IMG/VR virus record: IMGVR_UViG_3300030419_000175
Span: 1 to 44,438 of that record
Reading direction: 5' to 3' (one strand)
Source: a virus
Length of the DNA stretch: 44,438 bases
Shown: positions 23,946 through 32,645 of the stretch, in pieces
Position numbering within the stretch: the first letter of the stretch is position 1
How the letters are laid out: each line of letters begins with the position of its first letter
Made by a program: the position numbers and the translations under genes
Notes under the pieces: model-generated
Databases searched by the model: none
Seen by the model: the letters and a program-made list of their open reading frames with translations, nothing else
Told to the model about the DNA's origin: nothing

Positions 23946-25841
23946 TTATCCACAATATAATACGCAAGATACAAGTTTTACTTCTTCACTGCTATTACCT
24001 ATGGTTACTTTACCTATTGTTTTACTTCTTATAATATCATCAGACTGAACTTTAGCTGTGCCATCACCATTACTTTCAAGTAAATCACCTTTATTACAAG
24101 CTCCAGTTACTAATATAGAGCCAATACCTACAGAGGTAACAATAAGTTTACCATCATTATCAAACTCTGATACAACACCATAAACACAAGTATCTCCAGA
24201 AGAGTTTGAAATTTCTACTTTTGCGTGGTCTGCCCTTGTTTGTCCTGCTTTTTTGTGAGTAACAGTATTTCCTTCCGTATCCGTAGTAGTGTTGGGATAA
24301 ACGTCAAGCTCATCTATAGTGCTAACAACTGTTCCAACAGGGGTGTTTGTTGGAATGCCTGAACTTTCATGTCTACCAGAAAAACCATTATAACTAACTG
24401 TAGAGCCAGATACCGAAATACTACCTTCTGAAGAGTCCTCATGCCTAAATTGCATTAAAGCACCATCTGATTGTTGTCTGTTTAAGAAAACTAATGCTAA
24501 TGAATTACTAGTTTCTGTATTTGCAACAACAAGATGAGCTTTATTATTAGCTGTTGATAAAGAAAAATATGCTCCGTTAGCAGTTGTATCTGGTGAACTT
24601 TGACCAAATAAAACAGCCCCTACTCCACTGTTTGCACCTGCATCAACTCTAAAAGCGTTATCGTTTGCATCTGCTTCTACACGAAAATCTACATTACCAC
24701 CTGCTTCATTAAATACCACTTCAGTTTCATCTGCTTCTAAAAATGCATTACTTCCATTTGAGCTATTTGTAACATACGCCTTAAATACCCCTGCTGCGTT
24801 ACCACTTGAAGAATTTAACTTAACTGCTTGTATTGCTCCAAAATGGTACATTGTACCACCTGACGTATACTTACCACCCAAAGTAATACTACCACCTTTA
24901 TCTGCTGCCATACTATCTGTTGAGTTAACAAGAAGATTACCTGCAGTAGTTCCGGGAGGATTTACACTAGCTCCATAAATATTTACGCTATTAGATATAA
25001 AACCACTAGAATCACCTCCTATTTTAATTACATCATTACCTGCATCAACAAAGAACATATTGGCATTGCCATTACTCTCAATACGAAAGTCATAATCTGT
25101 GCTATCGTCATTAAATACTGCTTCTGATGTAGTAATTGTAAGTGGGGTTGTACTCTGACTTGCATTATTTAATGTTAAAGATGTTCCACTATTTCCAAGA
25201 GTATAAGCTTGTGTTCCTGTATCTACAAACCTCATTCTTGCACCAGAAGAAGCTTCTAGATGTAGTAAATTTTGAGGACTACTTGAACCAATTCCAACTT
25301 TACCATCACCTTGTATCAACATTGCAGTGTCACTTGTATTTTTACGTACTTCAAATGCTTTTTCATTTGAAGTTGAACCAGCAGTAACAGCTAAAACACC
25401 ATAACCACCACTATTTGTATTTGTGAACTTACCTGCCCATTGATCATTTTTAGAACCTGTTGCTTCAAAAACAGTAGCTGTTGAGCTTGCACCAATAACT
25501 ACGCCATCAGCAGTAATAACCATATCTCCATCAGCAACTAAATTTAAAACACCATCAGAAGATTGACGTATATAAGTACCACTATCTCCAAACTGTAGCT
25601 GTTTACTTGAGTTAAGTAATATTCCAGTATCATGAACATGAGTAAGTGTTACATCATTATCTGCACCAAAATTAATTACAGTTGCGTCTGTGTTGAAAAA
25701 TAAATCATCAGTGAGAACAAGGTCATCACCTATGGTAACATCAGCACTAAGTGTAACATTATTGCTAACATCTAAAGTACCAGATACAACAGCATTACCA
25801 TCTGCAAGACCACCATTTACTTTATTTCCTATGTAAGCCAT
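23946..25841 (-). CDS. Tail fibre protein with conserved C-terminal beta domain
   Basis: 631 residues. It begins MAYIGNKVNGGLADGNAVV, followed by shaft repeats with VTIGDDL, FGADNDVTLTHVHDTGILL and NDVIKIGGDSSG-type strands. The last 140 residues form a separate domain: VSTIDELDVYP, DTCVYGVVSEF, VGIGSILVTGACNKGDLLES, DGTAKVQSDDIIRSKTIGKV and a terminal SCVLYCG. This domain is common at the ends of cyanophage fibre and structural proteins and may be a tip or a trimerisation cap. Start at TAATG of the upstream gene with GGAG nearby. Long fibre by length. Confidence 0.78.
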   Translation of the reverse strand: MAYIGNKVNGGLADGNAVVSGTLDVSNNVTLSADVTIGDDLVLTDDLFFNTDATVINFGADNDVTLTHVHDTGILLNSSKQLQFGDSGTYIRQSSDGVLNLVADGDMVITADGVVIGASSTATVFEATGSKNDQWAGKFTNTNSGGYGVLAVTAGSTSNEKAFEVRKNTSDTAMLIQGDGKVGIGSSSPQNLLHLEASSGARMRFVDTGTQAYTLGNSGTSLTLNNASQSTTPLTITTSEAVFNDDSTDYDFRIESNGNANMFFVDAGNDVIKIGGDSSGFISNSVNIYGASVNPPGTTAGNLLVNSTDSMAADKGGSITLGGKYTSGGTMYHFGAIQAVKLNSSSGNAAGVFKAYVTNSSNGSNAFLEADETEVVFNEAGGNVDFRVEADANDNAFRVDAGANSGVGAVLFGQSSPDTTANGAYFSLSTANNKAHLVVANTETSNSLALVFLNRQQSDGALMQFRHEDSSEGSISVSGSTVSYNGFSGRHESSGIPTNTPVGTVVSTIDELDVYPNTTTDTEGNTVTHKKAGQTRADHAKVEISNSSGDTCVYGVVSEFDNDGKLIVTSVGIGSILVTGACNKGDLLESNGDGTAKVQSDDIIRSKTIGKVTIGNSSEEVKLVSCVLYCG

Positions 25842-26197
25842 TAAGTAATCTCCATATAACTCATAATTACAGATACTTTGTCTGCTACTGAGCAGTCTAC
25901 TTTTATAATATCACCCTCATTTAAATTAATCTTATTACCTGACATTATTTCTAATGAACTACCTACTGGAATAGGTGCATCTTTAATAATGTGGGCTGTA
26001 GTATTTTGTGTTTGTGAAGTTTGTGTTGTTGTACTTACAAGTGTAACACTTGCTGAAACTTGTGATGTATGTACGTTTGCAAGTGTCAATCCTAATATAA
26101 CAACTGTGCTACCTGACTGCACAGTATATAATGTTTCAGGACTACCTGAACTTGCAGGTGCAACATCCCTTGTTATTACTTTAAATGTATTTGCCAT
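25841..26197 (-). CDS. Small beta-rich virion protein, paralogue of the 41348-41692 protein
   Basis: 118 residues: LYTVQSGSTVVILGLTLANV, then SASVTLVST, then HIIKDAPIPVGSSLEIMSG, then INLNEGDIIKVDCS and VIMSYMEIT. The alternating strands suggest a small beta sandwich of the type found among phage decoration and fibre-accessory proteins. The order YTV.SG/AK...ILGL..., S.S..., I..A.....LEI/LLS, L.EGD/ASEI.KV resembles the 114-residue protein encoded 15 kb upstream. GGAG 7 nt before the ATG overlaps a promoter-like sequence. Confidence 0.6.
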   Translation of the reverse strand: MANTFKVITRDVAPASSGSPETLYTVQSGSTVVILGLTLANVHTSQVSASVTLVSTTTQTSQTQNTTAHIIKDAPIPVGSSLEIMSGNKINLNEGDIIKVDCSVADKVSVIMSYMEIT

Positions 26198-26207
26198 CTA
26201 TATCTCC

Positions 26208-26236
26208 ATTATATCATAGTAATTAGCCTAGTGCAA
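26208..26236 (-). promoter_or_regulatory. Extended -10 promoter-like site inside the fibre cluster
   Basis: On the - strand TGATATAAT (26216-26208) matches the extended -10 consensus TGnTATAAT exactly. A weak -35 TTGCAC (26236-26231) lies 17 bp upstream, inside the last codons of the first fibre gene. The GGAG and ATG of the small beta-rich gene follow at once, so a transcript starting here would have a very short leader. Confidence 0.4.
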
Positions 26237-28385
26237 TCGCTAAAGCTGTTGCATCGTCAACTGTTGCTACTGTGCCTGTAGCACTTGGTAAAGTTAAAGT
26301 AGTATCTCCTGTTGAAGAAGGACCAACTAGTGTCACTTTATTAGTCCCATTGTCAGAATCCTCAAAAAACTCTATAAATCCTGCTCCTGTGCTACCGTTT
26401 TTAATAGATATTCCTGCATCAAATACAGGCTTACCACTAACAGTTAAACCTGTAAGTGTTCCTAATGATGTAACATTAGTTTGAGCTGCAGTTTGTAATG
26501 TGCCTGCAAGTTGTGTAGCTGTTAGTTTACCTGTGCTTGGATTGTAAGTTAAGTTACCATCCATCTCTAGACCAACATTACCTGTGCTAGAAGTAGCGTT
26601 TTCTACAAAAGTAATTAAATTATCTTCATCTGTGCTTTCATTATCAGTAACTAAAACATGTGCAGAGTTAGTAGCGTTAGTAGCATTAGTAACAGTAGTT
26701 CCTGCGATAACAGTTGCCAGAGCTGTGCCATTTACAGTAATAGCATCAGCCTCTAGTGTTCCATCAATGTCGGCATCACCACTAATATCAAGACTTGTAG
26801 CATCAAGTTCTCCTGCTACTGTAACAACTCCACTAGATAATGTAATTAAATCAGTATCACTAGTGTGACCTATTGTTGCACCATCAATATTTACGTTATC
26901 AATAACAGCTTGTGTAATAGCACTATTTGTACCTAGTGTAGCACCATCAATACTTCCACCATCTATATTAGCAGTATCTGCTACAAGAGCATCTGTTGTA
27001 ACTGTGCCATCAAAGAAAGCATCTTTAAATTCTACAGAGCTTGTTCCCAAATCTATATTATTGTCTGTAGACGGAACAATTGCACCGTCTGTAAAGGTAA
27101 CTTGATTTTCCCCTCCAGCGGCTATTGTTATAACATTAGAACCACTAAATGTAATACTTGTGTCAGTGTCACCATCACCAGTAATGCTATCTAATTGTAT
27201 GTCACCTGCATTTGTAAAATTGGAGTCACTTAAATCAAATGTACCTGTTACGTCAAGATTACCATCTACAGTTACGTTACCTGCAAAAGTAGCATTAGCT
27301 CCACTACCTGTAAGCATAGTAGTAGAACCAGATTTAATAATTAGATTACCTGATGAATTTGTAAATGCAGCATACTGTGTGCCATCATCTTTAAGAACAA
27401 TATCTGCATCACCTGCATCTAATGTAATGTCAGCTACAGCATCAACAGTAAGATTATTAGCAGAGATAGTCAGGTCTGTACCATCTCCCTCAATCTTTTC
27501 ACTATCTCCACCAAACACAATACCTACATTATTAGGCACATGTATATCAGATGTAGCTGTAAGATTAATCTTAGCTCCTGATGTAATTGTTAAATCAGTG
27601 TTGTCGCCCTCTATCTTTTCTCCAGTGCCAAAAGTTATACCAACATCTGCAGGTACAACTATATCAGCTACAGCAGTAAGATTAATATTATTACCACTAA
27701 TAGTTAAATCAGTACCATCACCCTCAATTTTTTCGCCATCATTACCAAAAGTTAAACCAATATTAGCAGGTATATTAATATCACCGCCAGAACCAACAGT
27801 TATAGTTAAATCTGTTCCATCAGACTCTATTTTTTCTGCAGTAGCAAAAGTAAGTCCAACACCTGATGGAATATTAACATCAGCTACAGCAGTAAGATTA
27901 ATGTTATTACCAGATATAGTTAGGTCTGTTCCATCACCTTCAATCTTCTCTCCGTCATCACCAAACGTCAAACCAATGTTTGCTGGAATGTTTATATCTG
28001 CACTCGCAACAAGATTTAAATCTGTGCCATCACCGTGAATATATTCTCCACCCTCATCAAAGAAATATAATCTTTTAGTGCTATCAATTACAATGTCATC
28101 AGAAAATTTAAAGTGGTCTTCATCTTCCATCCATATAAGAACACCATCATTTGTTTCACCATCGAAAGTAATTGTAACATCTGTTCCTGCAGTTCCTGCA
28201 CCAAAAGTAATAGTGTTACCTAAAAGCTTTGTAATAGGTCCGCCTTCTCCTGTAGTGCCATCGTGCGTATGTCCAGATGATGAATTAAATACTGCTAATA
28301 TTTGGTCAAATTCGTCATTAGTATCAGCCGCATTAATAACGTCACCGTCTGTGTAAGTTGATTGTCTTGAGTATGCTGCTCCCAT
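26223..28385 (-). CDS. Repeat-rich tail fibre, first of the fibre cluster
   Basis: 720 residues. The N-terminus (MGAAYSRQSTYTDGDVINAA, then NDEFDQILAVFNSSSGHTHDG) is the virion-anchoring module familiar from marine podovirus fibres. Residues 130-318 are five units of 33-39 residues built on DINIPANIGLTFG, EKIEGDGTDLTI and NNINLTAVA, predicting a regular beta solenoid. Further shaft modules follow (VPSTDNNIDLGTS, DGNLDVTGTFDLS). The C-terminus is VTLVGPSSTGDTTLTLPSAT, with no self-cleaving domain. It lies directly after the beta-propeller-like tail gene, with stop and start overlapping as TAATG. Its position and N-terminus make it the most likely fibre to attach directly to the tail. Confidence 0.82.
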   Translation of the reverse strand: MGAAYSRQSTYTDGDVINAADTNDEFDQILAVFNSSSGHTHDGTTGEGGPITKLLGNTITFGAGTAGTDVTITFDGETNDGVLIWMEDEDHFKFSDDIVIDSTKRLYFFDEGGEYIHGDGTDLNLVASADINIPANIGLTFGDDGEKIEGDGTDLTISGNNINLTAVADVNIPSGVGLTFATAEKIESDGTDLTITVGSGGDINIPANIGLTFGNDGEKIEGDGTDLTISGNNINLTAVADIVVPADVGITFGTGEKIEGDNTDLTITSGAKINLTATSDIHVPNNVGIVFGGDSEKIEGDGTDLTISANNLTVDAVADITLDAGDADIVLKDDGTQYAAFTNSSGNLIIKSGSTTMLTGSGANATFAGNVTVDGNLDVTGTFDLSDSNFTNAGDIQLDSITGDGDTDTSITFSGSNVITIAAGGENQVTFTDGAIVPSTDNNIDLGTSSVEFKDAFFDGTVTTDALVADTANIDGGSIDGATLGTNSAITQAVIDNVNIDGATIGHTSDTDLITLSSGVVTVAGELDATSLDISGDADIDGTLEADAITVNGTALATVIAGTTVTNATNATNSAHVLVTDNESTDEDNLITFVENATSSTGNVGLEMDGNLTYNPSTGKLTATQLAGTLQTAAQTNVTSLGTLTGLTVSGKPVFDAGISIKNGSTGAGFIEFFEDSDNGTNKVTLVGPSSTGDTTLTLPSATGTVATVDDATALAIALG
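27432..27998 (-). repeat. Five tandem 33-39-residue solenoid repeats in the fibre
   Basis: Units start at residues 130, 169, 202, 241 and 280; four are 39 residues (117 bp) and one is 33. Core EKIE[GS]D[GN]TDLTI is present in every unit. A degenerate half unit (GGEYIHGDGTDLNLVAS) precedes them. DNA similarity between units is high enough for slippage or recombination. Confidence 0.8.
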
Positions 28386-29884
28386 TATCTTCTAGCTCCT
28401 GCATCAAATTCTAATTGGAATCCCTTCAATGAATATGGAGAAGAAACCCCGCTGTCCACCACACGAAGAGCAACGGCAAAGCCACTGCCCTCTATGGACT
28501 GTCTTACTAATGGATTGGATTGACCACCATAAGTTGCCGTTCCGTATATTGATGACCCGTACAACGCCACAACACTTGTGCTATCAAAAGGATAAGCTGC
28601 TGGTCTCGGCACTTGTGGGTCTTCATAGTCATATCTAACAAACAAATCTGAGTTTACTGTTCCTGTAGGTGCGTAACTTATGATAACTCTTTGAAAGTTT
28701 TTACGTATACCTGCATCTCCCATTGTTAAATCTGGAGAACGGTATCTACCAGTTATAGTTGTACCATCAAAAGTGTTGCCTTGTTCTTGTCTAAATACAA
28801 ACCCATCATATCCTCCATGTAAAATATAACTTACACCATTAAATATATTTGAGTCTGTGCAAGAGGGACGTATTCCTATAAATTCAGAGAACTCATATCT
28901 GTCTGCTTTTTTTGAACATATAACTCCTTTTTTGTCATCTCCTGCAGACTTAGTAAAGAATATTCTATATTGTGTTTTTTCTGGTATTACTAAGCTGTCA
29001 AAATCACTAACATCTGTTTCATCTAAAAACAATTGTTGCACTGGAGTTGACAATGTTCCTAATTCTACGTCACCTATTTTCTCAGTACCAGCTACAGTAC
29101 GTAGTCCATCTGGACCAAGAAATATAATGTTACCTGCAAATTCTCGTATCGTGTGTCCATTTTTACATCCTAATTCTCTTGTAACAGGCTGTAGTTGAAA
29201 ATCTGCAGAAGTGTTACCTACTAATTTATATATTCTTTCATCAGCAAATATGTATAAAACTTCACGAAATGGAATTAGTCCTGTTATAGTTCCGTCTATG
29301 GAAAATGAACCAGCCCCATTTGCTGCACTAAAATCTGTGTCACTATAAGGTGCAGTAAAAACAATCTCTTGCGGTGTTGCTGACATTCCTGCAAAAAATA
29401 AAGAGTTTTTAAATCCTGCTACAAATTTAGGATTAGCAGGTGCTCCTGTAGCATTTAAATCAGTTACAGTGCTGTTGTCATATTTTGATGCATGATTTGC
29501 ACCATCTGCCCACACTATAAAATCTGTTCCTGCAAGATTGTATCTAAAAAATGTATATTTTCCTGCACTAGTTCTGCCTGTGTCAATTTCAGTCCATGAA
29601 CCTGATGTGCCACCTTTAAATACTTTTTCTCCACGAGCTGCTATTACATTACCTTTATACATAGCTGTCATCAAAACAGGTTCTGTACTAGCAGAAGTTT
29701 GAGGAACTATATTACTGTTCCATTTAGTAAATCCGTTTATTCTTCTATAACCGCCTTGGGTGTCTGGCTCAAAGTTTTGTAACTCATACGCCATACCTGG
29801 GTCCATTGTAAAAGTTGATTGGTCTAGAACTAATCCGCCCTGCAATGGAAAAACAAAAGGGCTTAACTGTGATTCATCTGCCAT
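28385..29884 (-). CDS. Tail hub/nozzle-type protein (beta-propeller-like)
   Basis: 499 residues. It opens with FPLQGGLVLDQSTFTMDPGMAYELQNF, a common start of tail proteins that stabilise packaged DNA. It continues as a series of short four-strand units with repeated turns such as GNVIAARGEKVFKGG, FIVWADGANHASKY, NSLFFAGM, LYIFADERIYKLVG and NIIFLGPDGLRTVAG, as in a beta propeller. Length is close to P22 gp10 (about 470) and below T7 gp12 (about 790). It lies immediately downstream of the gp11-like adaptor and upstream of the first fibre, which is where the nozzle gene lies in podoviruses. A short AAGG precedes the ATG. Confidence 0.7.
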   Translation of the reverse strand: MADESQLSPFVFPLQGGLVLDQSTFTMDPGMAYELQNFEPDTQGGYRRINGFTKWNSNIVPQTSASTEPVLMTAMYKGNVIAARGEKVFKGGTSGSWTEIDTGRTSAGKYTFFRYNLAGTDFIVWADGANHASKYDNSTVTDLNATGAPANPKFVAGFKNSLFFAGMSATPQEIVFTAPYSDTDFSAANGAGSFSIDGTITGLIPFREVLYIFADERIYKLVGNTSADFQLQPVTRELGCKNGHTIREFAGNIIFLGPDGLRTVAGTEKIGDVELGTLSTPVQQLFLDETDVSDFDSLVIPEKTQYRIFFTKSAGDDKKGVICSKKADRYEFSEFIGIRPSCTDSNIFNGVSYILHGGYDGFVFRQEQGNTFDGTTITGRYRSPDLTMGDAGIRKNFQRVIISYAPTGTVNSDLFVRYDYEDPQVPRPAAYPFDSTSVVALYGSSIYGTATYGGQSNPLVRQSIEGSGFAVALRVVDSGVSSPYSLKGFQLEFDAGARR

Positions 29885-29893
29885 TATATAACC

Positions 29894-30820
29894 TTAAAAG
29901 AAAGCGGCTGAAGCTGATGAGGATGCTCTCTGTATAAATGTTGACCGTAAATATTCTGTTCTATTTAACAGGATACTTTGCATATGTTTAATGCCTTCTT
30001 CAAATCTAGCAAAATTTAATTGGTATTGCTGTGCTTCTCCACGATACTGATATCCATAAGCAGTCGCTCCATCAACTATAACTTGTTGAAATTGTTCTGG
30101 TATAGCAGGTACATCTGTAGCCGCTGATAAAGTAGTAGGTATTTTAAAAAATTCAAATTTTAATTCATATGCTTTATCAGGATAAGGAAACAATAAAAAA
30201 TTATTATCTGCTGTTCTAACAACGTGTCTAGGAGTAGCTCCTGAATCAAATTGTGCTACTCGGACATCATCTGAATGTGATGCCGCAGTTGTAGAATTAG
30301 CTCCTCTTGTGCATCCTGTAAAAGTAGTTGAGCTAGTCCCTGTGTATGTTATTTGTTCGCTTTCAATATATAATGTGCCTGTAGAAGAAAATCCTGTAGT
30401 GCTATCAACAGTTATTGTTGTTGCAGAACTATTAAGAGAGCCATCTAGTAATGTGGCTGTTACATCATCTTCTTGAGTGACATGTAAATCTAAATACTCT
30501 TTGTAGTCCATAACAGTTAATGCACCACCTGCTGTTCCTAAATCACTGTCTTTACTTACTCTAAATGTTTCATAATCAACATGCTTAGCATTTGTAGGAA
30601 TACTATAACGTATAGTTCCTGGAACTAACGTAGTAGTTTGCGTATCATGATTAAAACCCCATCCAAATTCTCTTTGGTTGATATAATTAATTGAGTCATT
30701 GACTGCGTTTTTACATTGTGTCTGAAAACCTCTAGCACTTGTAAAACCAGCAGAGGTCAAAGCAACCTCATTAAATCTTGCAATCACTAAATTAGTTATA
30801 CCTAAATAATCGTAAGCCAT
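29894..30820 (-). CDS. Tail tubular / head-tail adaptor protein (gp11-like) with inserted beta domain
   Basis: 308 residues. The N-terminal part (YLGITNLVIARFNEVAL, then CKNAVNDSINYINQREFGWGF) and the C-terminal part (DKAYELKFEFFKIPTTL, then EQFQQVIVDGATAYGYQYRG) match the adaptor family of podoviral tails (T7 gp11). Between them, residues about 121-190 form an insert: TITVDSTTGFSSTGTLYIES, EQITYTG, FTGCTRGANSTTAA. That GF..SGTL.I..E.ITYTG...F.GCTRG unit recurs in unrelated phage structural proteins and is probably a surface beta domain. AGGAG stands 6 nt before the ATG, right after a strong hairpin. Confidence 0.75.
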   Translation of the reverse strand: MAYDYLGITNLVIARFNEVALTSAGFTSARGFQTQCKNAVNDSINYINQREFGWGFNHDTQTTTLVPGTIRYSIPTNAKHVDYETFRVSKDSDLGTAGGALTVMDYKEYLDLHVTQEDDVTATLLDGSLNSSATTITVDSTTGFSSTGTLYIESEQITYTGTSSTTFTGCTRGANSTTAASHSDDVRVAQFDSGATPRHVVRTADNNFLLFPYPDKAYELKFEFFKIPTTLSAATDVPAIPEQFQQVIVDGATAYGYQYRGEAQQYQLNFARFEEGIKHMQSILLNRTEYLRSTFIQRASSSASAAFF

Positions 30821-30836
30821 AATACTCCTATGTAAA

Positions 30837-30862
30837 GAGAGGGCAAGTTTCCCTGCCCCCTC
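30837..30862 (-). terminator. Hairpin between head and tail genes (terminator-like)
   Basis: On the - strand GAGGGGGCA and TGCCCTCTC form a 9-bp stem (one G-T pair) with an 8-nt loop GGGAAACT. Only TTT follows, so it is a weak terminator or an RNA processing/attenuation stem. It lies after the capsid and head protein genes and before the gp11-like gene, the position occupied by the T-phi terminator in T7. The AGGAG of the adaptor gene begins a few bases after the stem. Confidence 0.5.
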
Positions 30863-30872
30863 AATAACTCAA

Positions 30873-31403
30873 TTATGCTAATTGGTCTCTATCGACTTCA
30901 TCAGCTAATTGTTGATGCTCACCGTTACAATCAATAACACAAGCGTACACTCGTATTTTTCCTGATGTAACGTCAGCAGAACCTGCAATCAATTTTACAT
31001 CAATTGTATCAGTAGCTGACACAAACTGTGTAAATGTTGAAGCTGCACCTGTTACAACGTCATTTGCCTGTCCATTTGTTCCTTCTGCTAGAAAACCAGC
31101 GGAAGATACGTCACCACCATCAATGATGTCGTCACCTGCTGCAAAATCAATATCTACAGTTGGTGATGTACCATTAAAAGCAGTAAGTACTTCTGCTCCT
31201 GCAAAGAGAACCAAAGTTCCTGCAGGAATTTCTAGAAGTTGAAAAATGTCACCGTCTGTACATGAGTAATCAGTTATTTTAGAAATATCTAAAATAGACT
31301 CAATCATTCTCATGCTAGTTCCAGGTCTACTACCAGGTAATACTGCTATGGAATCAGAACTAACACCAGCGGTTGTGCTGGCGGTCATATCAAAAGTTGC
31401 CAT
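30873..31403 (-). CDS. Head-associated protein next to the capsid gene
   Basis: 176 residues, Gly/Ala/Thr/Asp-rich, with alternating short strands: DMTASTTAGVSSDSIAVLPG, then ISKITDYSCTDGDIFQLLEI, TLVLFAGAEVLTAF, TVDIDFAAGDD and GKIRVYACVID. It is a probable beta-structured decoration or head-completion protein; the exact family is not recognised. It follows the capsid gene by 13 bp and has a clear AGGGGG site. The transcript is expected to be as abundant as that of the capsid gene because no terminator separates them. Confidence 0.6.
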   Translation of the reverse strand: MATFDMTASTTAGVSSDSIAVLPGSRPGTSMRMIESILDISKITDYSCTDGDIFQLLEIPAGTLVLFAGAEVLTAFNGTSPTVDIDFAAGDDIIDGGDVSSAGFLAEGTNGQANDVVTGAASTFTQFVSATDTIDVKLIAGSADVTSGKIRVYACVIDCNGEHQQLADEVDRDQLA

Positions 31404-31416
31404 TTGTTATACCCCC

Positions 31417-32493
31417 TTACGCTGCGTTATACTTAGCGGTAACAATAGCTTCTGGACGAAGTATCTTTCTACCGTATAAGTGCATTCCACGGACGATGTC
31501 TGCGAACGAATCAGGGTCACGATATGACTCTGTCTTCGTAATTTGTGAAGCTGAAGCTATAGCTGAAGAATGACCAGCAACAATTAATCCATAGTTACTG
31601 TTTTGGTTGCCTGTTCCAGATGTTCCTGGACCAGTTCCTACTGCTGGTAAGTTGTTTGACATATAAACGTCAAAGCCATGAATTTTACCAACGGTTAAAC
31701 CATTCTTCAATCCTGTTTGGTCTCCACCAAAATCGGCATCCATAAGACGAGAATCCTCATCTTTTAAGATTTCGATAAATACAGGGTGTAAAACCAACCA
31801 TCTACCATCAGTGTCAACAAACTGGGTGTCAAGCAATCTTCCCATTCTTGCAATTACTTGCAATGGTGAGGCAGTTGCTGTGGCTAGAGCTGTTGCTCCA
31901 CCAGTTCTTGCCTGAATTGGAATAGAGTGGTCGCCAGCACTACCTGTAGTAATGTTACCGAAGTCACCCTTTTTCAACTTCATAGATGTTAAGAGTTCAT
32001 CTGAACCTGCAGTTGTAACTGCTTTTGAACCTGAAACGGTGTCATTAGCTGTTCCTGCAACAGTATTCAGAGAGGATTGTTTAAATCCTGAAAGATAACC
32101 AAGAACTTCCTGGTCGTGTTGGTCACGTAGTCTATACCCTGCACGGTCAGCGGCCATAGATTCAAAGTTCACATGAGAGTGAGCTTCTTCAATATCGTCT
32201 ACTTTAAATGCAAAGTAATTAGCTTTGTCCACCACGAGTGAGAAATCTTCGTCATCTAAGTCTTGTGGAGTAATCTGAGTTCCCCTAGCGTACTCCTTTA
32301 CAGTGATTTCTGGTTCTTTAATAATTTTAACAGTATCACCGTAATTCGCAATTTCTCCGAAGTAGTCATTATTAGTAATGCTATCTACAACAGAGCTTTT
32401 ACGAAAGGCTTGCTGGACTTTTTGCGAGTAGATTACGGGGCTAAAATTGCCATTAGGTAAGCTACTGTAACCAGCTGCTGTCTTAAATGCCAT
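31417..32493 (-). CDS. Major capsid protein
   Basis: 358 residues from the ATG at 32493, which follows GGGAG; an in-frame TTG at 32508 lies upstream of that site and would include it, so it is unlikely. The N-terminus (MAFKTAAGYSSLPNGNFSPV, then YSQKVQQAFRKSSVVDSITN) and features such as EIANYGDTVKIIKEPEITVK and FKVDDIEEAHSHVNFES with WLVLHPVFIEILKDEDSRLM and GKIHGFDVYMSNNLP are those of P22-type/HK97-fold coat proteins of marine podoviruses. It forms the icosahedral shell, assembled around the scaffold encoded just upstream. A 252-bp leader with two hairpins precedes it. Confidence 0.88.
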   Translation of the reverse strand: MAFKTAAGYSSLPNGNFSPVIYSQKVQQAFRKSSVVDSITNNDYFGEIANYGDTVKIIKEPEITVKEYARGTQITPQDLDDEDFSLVVDKANYFAFKVDDIEEAHSHVNFESMAADRAGYRLRDQHDQEVLGYLSGFKQSSLNTVAGTANDTVSGSKAVTTAGSDELLTSMKLKKGDFGNITTGSAGDHSIPIQARTGGATALATATASPLQVIARMGRLLDTQFVDTDGRWLVLHPVFIEILKDEDSRLMDADFGGDQTGLKNGLTVGKIHGFDVYMSNNLPAVGTGPGTSGTGNQNSNYGLIVAGHSSAIASASQITKTESYRDPDSFADIVRGMHLYGRKILRPEAIVTAKYNAA

Positions 32494-32598
32494 TGTATTG
32501 TCTCCCAATAGGCTATACCGATTCTCTAAACACTAATAAGACCAGTGCTCTAAAGGTGTCCAAAAGGGGCTATAGATTTCTGGGTGGTTAATAGGTAT

Positions 32599-32631
32599 AA
32601 AAAAATCAGAAACTCTGCTACACTCAGAGTT
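32599..32631 (-). terminator. Rho-independent terminator-like hairpin before the capsid gene
   Basis: On the - strand AACTCTG, loop AGTGTAG, CAGAGTT (7-bp perfect stem, 32631-32611) is followed by TCTGA and a run of seven T (32605-32599). The stem is of modest GC and the T-run is 5 nt away, so partial read-through is expected; it could limit scaffold-to-capsid read-through or protect the capsid mRNA. Confidence 0.55.
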
Positions 32632-32645
32632 CAAAAAAACGTATT

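Noticed and set aside
27160-28038. Long + strand reading frame opposite the first fibre gene
   Set aside because: It is the antisense shadow of the repetitive solenoid coding sequence, with Pro/Ser-rich repeated peptide and no ribosome site.
19698-28385. Diversity-generating retroelement or phase-variable invertible fibre region
   Set aside because: No reverse transcriptase, no template/variable repeat pair and no invertase or inverted flanks were seen around the fibre genes.
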